NCBI GenBank assembly: GCA_041395505.1
Contig: JAWLAG010000001.1
Span: 1,302,001-1,366,000, forward strand
Direction of reading: 5' to 3'
From: Steroidobacteraceae bacterium
GTDB taxonomy: Bacteria; Pseudomonadota; Gammaproteobacteria; Steroidobacterales; Steroidobacteraceae
DNA: 64,000 nt
The position numbers and the translations under genes were made by a program. Positions 35,350 through 43,085 of the stretch are shown piece by piece. Positions within the stretch are counted from its first letter, which is position 1, and each line of letters begins with the position of its first letter. The notes under the pieces were generated by a model. It worked only from the letters and a program-made list of their open reading frames with translations. It was not told where the DNA came from and did not search any database.

Positions 35350-37118
35350 GCGGATCCATTCGGTTCGGTGCCAGGGGTCGCGACGATTCTACAGACGGAA
35401 AAGTGTCGAAACTGCGAGAGCGGCGCGGCACCGCCGCAAACCTCGCCGGCAGGGCCGTTCGGCGCGACGAAGATGTGAATATCGTGCGCTCTTGCGTAAT
35501 CGGCGAGTGCGGGCGCGTCGCGCAGCGGTTCGACGCCGTCCAGTCGCTCACGCCACACATGGTAATACCTGGGTGCCCACATGACCGCGGAGCCCTGTTT
35601 CCATTCCACCCACGTTGGCGTGCGAGTGAGCAATTGGAAGCTCTGGTCGGTATTGACGCCCACGTTGGTTGCAAGCGGCACCAGAACGGTTTCGCCGATG
35701 TGATTGGCGCGTATCCATTCGGCGGCAGCCAGCCAGTCGGCATCGCGCGCGGCCTGCTCGGGCGTCGGCATCACCTGGTTGCGCCATTGAATGGCCCAGC
35801 CGGCAGATGCAAGTACAACGACGACGATCGCCTTGGCCCAGAACGGCGCAGATGGCCAACGCGCTGGTGACGATTGCGCGACCAACAGCAACAGTACCGC
35901 CACGGCGAAAAGCATCCCCTCGACTTTACCCGCATGAACGAAGAGGCCGAACATGACAGCAAGCGCGAGCGCTGCAATCCAGACGAGTCGGGCCGGTCTT
36001 ACCAGCAAGATGGCGATGACTGCGGTCGCAGCCGGTGCCATGTAGCCCGTCGCGACGCCGAGCAGAATCAATAGTGAAAGTGAGCGGTCGAATGCCGAAT
36101 CGTCGGTACCAGCCAATCGGATAGCACAGGCAGTGGCCAGTGCCAGGCCGATGAACTGTATCGCGCCGTCGACGCGCAACAGATGCAGATTGAAGAGATT
36201 TCGCGAGTTGAGCAGATACGGCGCGATACAGCCGATCGCAAAAAGTGCCATGAACGTGAGCAAGACAGTCAACCACGCCCTCGCGCCAAGGCGCCGTGCG
36301 GCAAACGAGTAGACGATCCAGCCGCAGAGCATCTGTGCGAGGTCAACCGCCTTGGCATTTTCAATCAGGAAGTGCGCGGCGTAGTGGCCACGTATGTATT
36401 CACGGTAGTCAAAGGGTGCCGCGTCGGCCTGGTCATGGGTGGCCTTCAGGATCCAGATGACCACTGGCAGAGCGATCACGGTGAACACGGACGCCGCCTT
36501 GCCAAGTACTGTCAAGTTGAAGGTCGTCCGTTGTGAAAATACCAGCACTGCACATGCGCAAACTGTCCAGATACCGACAAATGCGTTGATATCAAATGCG
36601 ATCGCTGCCATGAACGCCGCCAGAGTCCAACGACTTCGGGTTGCGAAAACCAGCGCCAGCACGACGAAGGGCCAGGCCATTGACGAGTGCGTCAGGTCGT
36701 TTACGAACAGGCCGTGAAAACCGACAGGTGTACTGCCATTGAGGAGCGGACTTGCTGCCAGCACGAGCAGCACGACGGCCGATTGCGAATGTCGCAGACC
36801 CAATTGCAGCAGCATGTAACCCAGCGCCGCAAAGCCGGCGGCGCGACCAAGATAGTGGAGTGCGAGGAAAACGCTGTCGATGTTTTCGTCGGTCGCGAAT
36901 TGCCTGACAAGCCACCAGAACGCGGATACAAAATTGGGGAGAGTCTGGTAGAACGGATCCGAATGAAATTGCGGGAGTTCGTCAAGGCGCAGGGAGTAGG
37001 CAATATAAAACGCCTGGTTGCCGCCGCCGAAGTGATAGCCCTGCAAGGCTATCGACAGGGCAGCGAGCAACGCGCAATACGCTGTCGCAATCCAAGTTTG
37101 CCTTTGCGTCAACGCCAT
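35346..37118 (-). CDS. Large polytopic membrane protein, possible GT-C-type glycosyltransferase
   Basis: I do not recognise a named family with certainty. The 590-residue protein has about 12 hydrophobic helices and then a soluble C-terminal domain of about 130 residues (from about 455; PEQAARDADWLAAAEWIRAN, then VCRIVATPG). An early extramembrane loop carries acidic residues (LDELPQFHSDPFYQTL), and another reads GFHGLFVNDLTHSSMAWP. This layout resembles GT-C glycosyltransferases, which use polyprenyl-phosphate sugars in the periplasm. Its place between a UbiA-type prenyltransferase and a small flippase-like protein supports that idea. The catalytic residues are not established. Confidence 0.5.
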   Translation of the reverse strand: MALTQRQTWIATAYCALLAALSIALQGYHFGGGNQAFYIAYSLRLDELPQFHSDPFYQTLPNFVSAFWWLVRQFATDENIDSVFLALHYLGRAAGFAALGYMLLQLGLRHSQSAVVLLVLAASPLLNGSTPVGFHGLFVNDLTHSSMAWPFVVLALVFATRSRWTLAAFMAAIAFDINAFVGIWTVCACAVLVFSQRTTFNLTVLGKAASVFTVIALPVVIWILKATHDQADAAPFDYREYIRGHYAAHFLIENAKAVDLAQMLCGWIVYSFAARRLGARAWLTVLLTFMALFAIGCIAPYLLNSRNLFNLHLLRVDGAIQFIGLALATACAIRLAGTDDSAFDRSLSLLILLGVATGYMAPAATAVIAILLVRPARLVWIAALALAVMFGLFVHAGKVEGMLFAVAVLLLLVAQSSPARWPSAPFWAKAIVVVVLASAGWAIQWRNQVMPTPEQAARDADWLAAAEWIRANHIGETVLVPLATNVGVNTDQSFQLLTRTPTWVEWKQGSAVMWAPRYYHVWRERLDGVEPLRDAPALADYARAHDIHIFVAPNGPAGEVCGGAAPLSQFRHFSVCRIVATPGTEPNGSA

Positions 37119-37127
37119 TTGCTTCTT

Positions 37128-38420
37128 TCAGTATTCTATCCACTCGACCAAGCGGCGTAGCGATACGAACTGTGCAAGCACAGTTATGCCTATCATTGCG
37201 GCGAGCGTAACGAGACTGCCGCGATTGCGGAGCGCGAAAATAATCGGATCGTCGTGCATCTCGCCGCGATTCGCTTTGATCCACAGCCGCCCGCACCAGT
37301 AGATGAGTGCCACCGCAACGAGCCAGAGCAGTTCAGGCGTCGCGTATCGCGCCTGGGTGTCGGGTTGGCTTATGAAAAGTCCGAAGACGACTACGGCAGC
37401 AATCGCACTGCTTACGCCCAAGGGCCAAAGCACGGCGAGATCCTTGACCTGGTAGTCGCGTCCCGCCGCGGACGCGCGTGCCTCGGACTGGAGGTAAATG
37501 AGTTCGGAGCATCGTTTCAGCAGGGCGAGGCTGAGGAAGATGAACAGCGCGAACGCGATCAACCACGTGCTGAGCGGAATATCGGCGGCAACGCCTCCGG
37601 CCAACATGCGCAGCGCATAGAAAAGTGACAGCGTTACGGCATCAATCAAAACGATGGACTTCAGCACGCTGCTGTAGGTCAAGGTGGCAGCGACATACAG
37701 GACGACAATCCAGGCAAAAGTGTGCGACACCATACTTGCGAGCGCGAAGCCCGCGAAAGCGAGAACGACGACCAGCCAAAGCGCTGCAACGACGGATAAT
37801 TGGCCGCTGGCCAATGGACGCCTGACCTTGCGCGCATGTGCGCGGTCGCTGTCGATATCCCACAGATCGTTGACGACGTAGGTGGCAGAGGCGACGCACG
37901 AAAATGCCAGGAACGCGAGGATCATCTTCGGTGCGCGAGTGAGATCGAACAACGAAAACCCAGTGAACAAAGGTACGAAGAGCAGGAGGTTCTTGAGCCA
38001 CTGATGAACGCGCATGACGCGCAATACAGATTTGAGACGCGATGGCCCGCGGCGCCCTGCGGGCCCGGCAGATGCTGTCGCAGGAGGCTGGGTGAGGTTG
38101 CTCTGACTTTCGCCGGCAAAGCTGCATTGCAGTTCGTTGGCCTGGGCCCAGGCGTGGTTCCAGGCATCGTCGAATGGGCTGAGCACGGTAACCACCGCGC
38201 CATGGGAAATCTGCTCGCGCACCCAGGCAACGGCGGCGGGATTGGTCGGCAATCGCGCCGGGTCGGGTTGCACATCCTGCGCTACGCCTCCTGGGCGCAG
38301 TCGTCGCATCACCCGCGCCTTGAGTCGCCGCCAACCCATCTCGCTTGCCAAGTCGACCGGCGTCAAATCTGGGTGAAGGCGAAGGAGTAGTTCGCTGGCG
38401 TCGGTTTGGGAGGGCGGCAT
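37128..38420 (-). CDS. UbiA-family prenyltransferase with degenerate HAD-like N-terminus
   Basis: The 430-residue protein has a UbiA core from about residue 130, with the aspartate motif NDLWDIDSDRAHARKVRRPLA and the second motif region around LTYSSVLKSIVLIDAVTLSLFY. These resemble decaprenyl-phosphate phosphoribosyltransferases, which attach phosphoribose to a polyprenyl phosphate. Related proteins often carry an N-terminal HAD phosphatase. Here only about 110 residues remain, with recognisable HAD-like stretches (LPTNPAAVAWVREQ, GAVVTVLS, GESQSNLT) but no DxDGT nucleophile motif and no distal half. It heads a four-gene operon with 9-base, 4-base-overlap and 2-base junctions. The exact lipid and sugar are unknown. 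Confidence 0.75.
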   Translation of the reverse strand: MPPSQTDASELLLRLHPDLTPVDLASEMGWRRLKARVMRRLRPGGVAQDVQPDPARLPTNPAAVAWVREQISHGAVVTVLSPFDDAWNHAWAQANELQCSFAGESQSNLTQPPATASAGPAGRRGPSRLKSVLRVMRVHQWLKNLLLFVPLFTGFSLFDLTRAPKMILAFLAFSCVASATYVVNDLWDIDSDRAHARKVRRPLASGQLSVVAALWLVVVLAFAGFALASMVSHTFAWIVVLYVAATLTYSSVLKSIVLIDAVTLSLFYALRMLAGGVAADIPLSTWLIAFALFIFLSLALLKRCSELIYLQSEARASAAGRDYQVKDLAVLWPLGVSSAIAAVVVFGLFISQPDTQARYATPELLWLVAVALIYWCGRLWIKANRGEMHDDPIIFALRNRGSLVTLAAMIGITVLAQFVSLRRLVEWIEY

Positions 38421-38502
38421 TGCCGGTCAGCAACAGGACTGGGATCGACTGCGCGGACATTAGCACGCGGTTCAAGACGCGCACCATGGAACCACGCCAC
38501 TA

Positions 38503-38531
38503 TTGAGCATTGTTTAATTATCTGTTCTAAT
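38503..38531 (+). promoter_or_regulatory. Promoter of the rhombotarget lipoprotein gene
   Basis: TTGAGC (38503-38508) and TCTAAT (38526-38531) are 17 bases apart, matching the consensus at 4 and 5 of 6 bases. Transcription would begin near 38538, giving a short leader with AGGAGT at 38550-38555. The palindrome at 38511-38537 covers the spacer and the -10 element. Confidence 0.55.
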
Positions 38532-38537
38532 TAAACA
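38511..38537. promoter_or_regulatory. Perfect palindromic operator candidate
   Basis: TGTTTAATTA, seven bases, then TAATTAAACA form a perfect 10-bp inverted repeat in a GC-rich neighbourhood. It overlaps the -10 region of the rhombotarget gene promoter and lies in the 143-base gap between two divergent transcripts (UbiA operon and rhombotarget). A dimeric repressor site is the likeliest reading; no regulator gene for it is in the window. Confidence 0.6.
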
Positions 38538-38563
38538 TCGTTCTTTTTCAGGAGTCAATCGCC

Positions 38564-39430
38564 ATGAGTCCGGCCTTACGTCACAGGTTCAAGGCACTGG
38601 CAGCCGCGCTGGCAGTCCTGCCCGGTTGCGCGCAACTCGACTCATTCTGCTTTACGAGTTGCCGCTCGCAGCACGCCGCCTCGACGCCACTCGTGAGCTA
38701 TCTGTATCCAGAAGGCGATGTGCCGAGGGTCGAGGAGAGCGTGCAACTGCGCCTGCCGCTGCGCGTCGGGCTGAGTTTCCTGCCAGCGGGCGAGGGGGCA
38801 GCGCCCGATGCTGCCCAGCGCGAGCAGATCGTTGAGCGGGTGGCGGAGCGATTTCGCTCCCTCGAGTACGTATCCAGCATTACCGTCGTGCCGGACTACT
38901 ATCTGACCGCAGGCGGCGGGTTTGCGCAGCTCGAGCAGGTTTCCGCGCTCTTGCAGCTCGACCTTGTCGGTGTCATGTCCTATGACCAGATCGCGCGTAG
39001 TACGGAAAACGACCGATCGCTTTGGTACCTGACCATCGTCGGCGCCTACCTGGTGAGCGGCCACGATCAGTCCACCAGCACCTTGCTCGACCTCGCTGTG
39101 GTCGAACCGCACAGCCGCCGGTTGTTGTTGCGTGCCGGGGGCACGAGCAGCGTTGCCGGCGCGACGACGATCAGCGCCGCAGATCGCAAACTGCGCATGC
39201 AATCGGCAGCCGGCTTCGAGCAAGCCGCCGACTCCCTCATTGAAAATCTCGCAGGTGAGGTGGGACGTTTCGAGACCCGGGTCAAGGCCGGGGATGCGCC
39301 GGTGCGCACTGTCGCGCGCGATGGAGGGGGTGGCGCAATTACCTGCGCTCAGCTCGTCGCAATCGGCTTGCTTCTCCTCGGCGCACTCGCGGCGCGACGC
39401 ACGCGTGACGACGACGGCCCGGAACGATGA
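38564..39430 (+). CDS. Rhombotarget lipoprotein with GlyGly-CTERM-like tail
   Basis: The 288-residue protein starts at an ATG with AGGAGT 8 bases upstream. The signal peptide ends in LAVLPGC (Cys22), a lipobox. The middle includes SYLYPEGDVPRVEES, LRVGLSFLPAG and VVPDYYLTAGGGFAQLEQV, as in the rhombotarget lipoprotein family. The C-terminus is DGGGGAIT, a hydrophobic helix (LVAIGLLLLGALA), then RRTRDD. This GlyGly-CTERM-like tripartite sorting signal is processed by rhombosortase in organisms that have it. The protein is thus probably lipidated at one end and cleaved at the other. Its function is unknown; no rhombosortase gene is in the window. Confidence 0.8.
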   Translation: MSPALRHRFKALAAALAVLPGCAQLDSFCFTSCRSQHAASTPLVSYLYPEGDVPRVEESVQLRLPLRVGLSFLPAGEGAAPDAAQREQIVERVAERFRSLEYVSSITVVPDYYLTAGGGFAQLEQVSALLQLDLVGVMSYDQIARSTENDRSLWYLTIVGAYLVSGHDQSTSTLLDLAVVEPHSRRLLLRAGGTSSVAGATTISAADRKLRMQSAAGFEQAADSLIENLAGEVGRFETRVKAGDAPVRTVARDGGGGAITCAQLVAIGLLLLGALAARRTRDDDGPER

Positions 39431-39433
39431 TGA

Positions 39434-41020
39434 TCAGGCGTCTGGCAGATCCAGAGCGCCCGGATTCATCAAGTGCTTCGGGTCGACTGCCGACTTCAGC
39501 GCGCGGATCAAATTGAGAGCAGCCTTGTCGAGAACACTGCCGTAGGGATAGCTCTTGCCTAGTTGAAAATGTGTCGCGCCATGCCGGCTGTAAAGATCGA
39601 TCAATCCCCGCTTGAGCTTCTCCACGAATTCATTCACAGCCGCTTCGTCGCGATAGCTCGGGAGGGATGCGAGGTATTCGGCAGGAACGACCTTGCGATG
39701 GTAGGCCGTCTGTTCGCCTGGCCAGTAGAGCGCAATTTCATACAGGAACGCTGTGCTTCCGACCGACATGAACATGCCGCCGTGCCAGACTCCCAACTGT
39801 TTCATCTCGGTCGCGTGTTGCGCGAAATATGCGGTCAGATCGCGGTGGAAATCCGCGACTCGCGAATACGGCAGATGGCCATGAACAGGCACCCAGCGCT
39901 CGCCGTTCGGGCCGAGAGTGTTGATCAACGGGGCGAAGGGCATGCCGCGTACGACGGCCGGGACGGTGTTGACCATCGACCAGCCGCCTGCCGATTCCAT
40001 CAGCTCCTGCAAGCGCCGGCTCCTTGCGCTCACGTCCTGGCCTGAACATCCGTCAATAATGAAATGGACGCTGTATTCGCAGTTGCGCATCTGGCGCGTG
40101 CCGGCCCACGCGGTTCGCAGCAGCTGCGAAATTGCAGCGCCGGTGGAAGGCGCCGTCGCCCAGAGGTTGCGGATGAGTGTGAGCTTCGATGTACGTTCCT
40201 GGCGGGCGATCTGGCCGCGCGAGAGCGCCGCGTCGATTGCGAAATGCTCATCCTCGAGCCGCTCCAGCCCGGCGGCGCGTAGCGCCTTGGCCATGTCGTC
40301 CAGCTTTGCGAAACCGAAGGACAGGCAGCGGAATTCATCGTAACGGCGCAGCAGCGGCAGGGTAATCCGCGCCTTGACGCCGAGCGTCCCGCAATCGCCG
40401 ACGAACAGGCCCGCCAGATCGGGTCCGTACCAACGACAGAACGGAGCGCTGCCACGCGCCGCCGCGCCCGTGCGAATCAACTCGCCGGATGCGAGAACGA
40501 CATCCATCGCGAGCACCGACTCCGCGCTTGTGCCATATCGCGCTGAGCCGTGACTGATGGAGTGCTGCGATACCGAACCGCCTACCGTCGCTGCAAGGCC
40601 GGAAAAAGGACCAAAGAACGGCGTTCGCAAGCCCAGCGCGTCCAGCGCAGTCTTGAGCGCCGCCCAGGTCACGCCCGCCTCGACCGTCACGTAACAATCC
40701 TCCTGATTGATTTCGACGATGCGATCGAGGCCGCCCATGTCGAGCAGGGCGGATCTGGGCGTCGACGGCAGGTAGCCGTCGGTATAGGAGGCGCCTCCGC
40801 CACGGGTGAATACTGCGAAGTCGGCCGACGTAATGGTGGCGACAGCGGCCCGCAGCTCTTCCACGGACTGCGGGCGCACAACGGCAACCGGCAATTCGCG
40901 GCGGCGATACACGTCGGTTGCGAAGGTGGTGACGATATCCCCTTGGGCGATGCGGTCCGCTGGCATTGCGCTCGCCAGGCGCTGCATCAGCTCATGCACA
41001 TCGGGAGCCTGATTTGTCAT
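39434..41020 (-). CDS. FAD-linked oxidase of the GlcD/D-lactate dehydrogenase type
   Basis: The 528-residue flavoprotein has an N-terminal PCMH-type FAD-binding domain (PVAVVRPQSVEELRAAV; FTRGGGASYTDG; ATVGGSVSQHSISHGSARYG; DLAGLFVGDCGTLGV) and a C-terminal FAD-oxidase domain ending in VDPKHLMNPGAL. Relatives oxidise 2-hydroxyacids or phenolic alcohols. No signal peptide is seen, so it is probably cytoplasmic or membrane-associated. An alpha/beta hydrolase gene lies 33 bases upstream on the same strand, suggesting a two-gene unit for hydrolysis then oxidation. The substrate cannot be read from the sequence. Confidence 0.8.
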   Translation of the reverse strand: MTNQAPDVHELMQRLASAMPADRIAQGDIVTTFATDVYRRRELPVAVVRPQSVEELRAAVATITSADFAVFTRGGGASYTDGYLPSTPRSALLDMGGLDRIVEINQEDCYVTVEAGVTWAALKTALDALGLRTPFFGPFSGLAATVGGSVSQHSISHGSARYGTSAESVLAMDVVLASGELIRTGAAARGSAPFCRWYGPDLAGLFVGDCGTLGVKARITLPLLRRYDEFRCLSFGFAKLDDMAKALRAAGLERLEDEHFAIDAALSRGQIARQERTSKLTLIRNLWATAPSTGAAISQLLRTAWAGTRQMRNCEYSVHFIIDGCSGQDVSARSRRLQELMESAGGWSMVNTVPAVVRGMPFAPLINTLGPNGERWVPVHGHLPYSRVADFHRDLTAYFAQHATEMKQLGVWHGGMFMSVGSTAFLYEIALYWPGEQTAYHRKVVPAEYLASLPSYRDEAAVNEFVEKLKRGLIDLYSRHGATHFQLGKSYPYGSVLDKAALNLIRALKSAVDPKHLMNPGALDLPDA

Positions 41021-41053
41021 CCGCGGTATCCCACTCGAGGTTGGTCTGCCGGC

Positions 41054-41938
41054 TTATTTGCGCGTCAGCACGACGGGTCCCGCCGCGCTGATTTCGGCGT
41101 CGAGTCGGCGGCGCGCCGCGGCGTCATTGGCGCCGTAGGCCTTCAGGAACAAAGTCGACAATCGTACCGCGACGTCCAGTTGCCGTCGTTGCTGTGGTCC
41201 CTGCGCCTCGGGTCGGCAGATCAGTCCACCGAAATAGTGATCGACCCCCTGCAAAGTCAGCGCATATCGATTGCCGCCGGGTGCCGAAGCGTCATAGGCC
41301 GCGAGGTGCGAGCGCCAATCCTCGGCCGCCGCGCCGGGTGGAATATCCAGGTTGCCGGTTTGAATCAGGGCGGGCACGGCGAGCGTCGCATAGCCTTCGA
41401 CATCGATCAGCGTGGGAATCGGACCCGGCGGCGAGAAGGCGATCGCGGCAATGGTCCTGGCATCGCGCAATGCGCCGGCGTAACCGGGCGGCGCAATGGC
41501 TGCCGCGCCTGCCAGCGTAAGCGCGACCAATCCACCGTAACTGTGGCCGGCCGCGAGGCGCTGTGTATCACCAAGCTGGTCGGCGAGCAAATGCATGTCC
41601 TCGAGTCGCGCCTTCCAGCTGGCCAGGCCCGGGAAGTCGGCGATCTTCGGGTGATCGGTCGAATCGACATGCAGCGGGGCGTGGACTTCGAACCCGCCGC
41701 CCACCCAGGGCTTGATCAGCTTCAAATACTTCCAGGGTGCCGAAGCGGCGCCGTGCGAAAACAGGATGGTTCCGCGCCGCTTGCCGCGAGGCCGCCAGTG
41801 CCAGACGGAAATGGCCCGTCCTTCGGTCGTGCGCAGCGTATATTGTGGCGCGCTCGCCCCTGCGTAGGCCATGCTCGCCGCGCCGCTTGCGATGAGCAGT
41901 TGCATGATGTGGCGACGTGTGAGGGTATTCTGAGGCAT
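41054..41938 (-). CDS. Exported alpha/beta hydrolase
   Basis: The 294-residue protein starts with a twin-arginine-like N-terminus (LTRRHIMQLLIASGAASMAYAGA), implying export. The hydrolase core has the oxyanion strand TILFSHGAASAPW, the nucleophile elbow GHSYGG and a late VDHYFGG histidine, so a Ser-Asp-His triad seems intact. It resembles dienelactone hydrolase/chlorophyllase-like esterases. It is read divergently from the DUF1838 gene, and upstream of the FAD-linked oxidase on the same strand. Ester cleavage of an unknown periplasmic substrate is inferred. Confidence 0.75.
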   Translation of the reverse strand: MPQNTLTRRHIMQLLIASGAASMAYAGASAPQYTLRTTEGRAISVWHWRPRGKRRGTILFSHGAASAPWKYLKLIKPWVGGGFEVHAPLHVDSTDHPKIADFPGLASWKARLEDMHLLADQLGDTQRLAAGHSYGGLVALTLAGAAAIAPPGYAGALRDARTIAAIAFSPPGPIPTLIDVEGYATLAVPALIQTGNLDIPPGAAAEDWRSHLAAYDASAPGGNRYALTLQGVDHYFGGLICRPEAQGPQQRRQLDVAVRLSTLFLKAYGANDAAARRRLDAEISAAGPVVLTRK

Positions 41939-42047
41939 CGGTTCTCATGATCTAATCACGCGCGTCGGCCATGCTGCTCGCCGCGCGCAATGGATATCCG
42001 ACAGTTGGTCGGCTGAATCGCTCTGGTGAACTCGAGGAGATGACTCA

Positions 42048-43079
42048 ATGGTTGAATCTAGGATTACCCGACGCGCCACGCTCGGTCTCGCGGCAGGCGT
42101 TGCCGCAGCCTCTGTCGCACCGAAGCTCGCTGCCAAACCCCGTGTCAAGTTCGTCACGCGAGTCGATTTCAAGAACCCCAAATGGAACCGCGACACGTTC
42201 GCCCGCATCGACGGCGAGCTGGATCCGACCAAGCAGAAGCTGGGCTGGCTACGCGGTACGGTCTATGGCGTTCGTGAGAACGAAAAGGTCCGGCCGCTAT
42301 TCATTGCCGAAGGCTTCAGCTTTACGCGCACCAAACTGCTGGAAGACGGCAGCTGGCGCCGCCTGTTGCGCGAGATCGTGTTCTACCGCGATATCGCTAC
42401 CGGCAAGATCATGGAGACCTGGCACAATCCCTACACCGACGAGGATGTGCGAGTCGTACCCATCGCGAATGACCCGTTCAATTTCACGATCAGCGAGTGG
42501 GCGCCAGAGCCGCCATCCTACGGCGGTCTCAACAAGGAAAAACCCCCGCGTCGACCGCTGCTGCTCGACTGGAACTACGGACCCAACGGCACACTGATTC
42601 TCTCCACCGACATTCACCTCTATTACCCGAGCGCCCTTCAGCCGGACAAATGGCCGCGAGAGTCTGCCGGTCCCATGAGTCGTGTGTCCGAGCTTTTCAA
42701 ATACACGGTCCAGCAAAAAGACGTCGAGAATCCGAATATCACTTCGCTGCCTATCGTCGGATCCTGGTCGCGCATCACGCCTTGGCTGCCCTGGATGTTG
42801 ATGGGCCAGGCGCCGGGTCACTGCAGCTATTTCACGAACTTCGCGACGCTACCTGGCGGCATCAAGGACTTGCCTCAGGACCTGGTGGCTGCGGCACGCG
42901 CCATGGACGAAAAGTGGCTCTCGGCGCCGACCGAGGACTATGGGCCTTCTTTGTCCAGTCTCGAGAACTATGCGCGCGAGCAAAAGCCGGCCCCGGTGCC
43001 GCCAGGCTGGACACCGCCGCAACCGCCACAGGCGCCGCCCGCCTTTGGCGGAGGTGGCGCGAAGCCGCCGTTGCGCTGA
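42048..43079 (+). CDS. DUF1838 family protein with Tat-type signal
   Basis: The 343-residue protein has an N-terminal SRITRRATLGLAAG twin-arginine signal, then the DUF1838 domain (about 45-290: NRDTFARIDGELDP, KEIVFYRD-like REIVFYRDIATGKIMETW, PIANDPFNFTI). A good GAGGAG ribosome site precedes the ATG. It ends in a Pro/Gly-rich tail. The family's function is not established; members occur in catabolic regions of proteobacteria. The MFS gene begins 6 bases after the stop, so the two are probably co-transcribed. Tat export suggests folding or cofactor loading in the cytoplasm. Confidence 0.8.
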   Translation: MVESRITRRATLGLAAGVAAASVAPKLAAKPRVKFVTRVDFKNPKWNRDTFARIDGELDPTKQKLGWLRGTVYGVRENEKVRPLFIAEGFSFTRTKLLEDGSWRRLLREIVFYRDIATGKIMETWHNPYTDEDVRVVPIANDPFNFTISEWAPEPPSYGGLNKEKPPRRPLLLDWNYGPNGTLILSTDIHLYYPSALQPDKWPRESAGPMSRVSELFKYTVQQKDVENPNITSLPIVGSWSRITPWLPWMLMGQAPGHCSYFTNFATLPGGIKDLPQDLVAAARAMDEKWLSAPTEDYGPSLSSLENYAREQKPAPVPPGWTPPQPPQAPPAFGGGGAKPPLR

Positions 43080-43085
43080 CACTCA

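Noticed and set aside
39434..41020. DprE1-like oxidase working with the UbiA operon
   Set aside because: The C-terminal domain (VDPKHLMNPG) is of the GlcD/lactate dehydrogenase type, and the gene belongs to a different unit beyond the rhombotarget gene.
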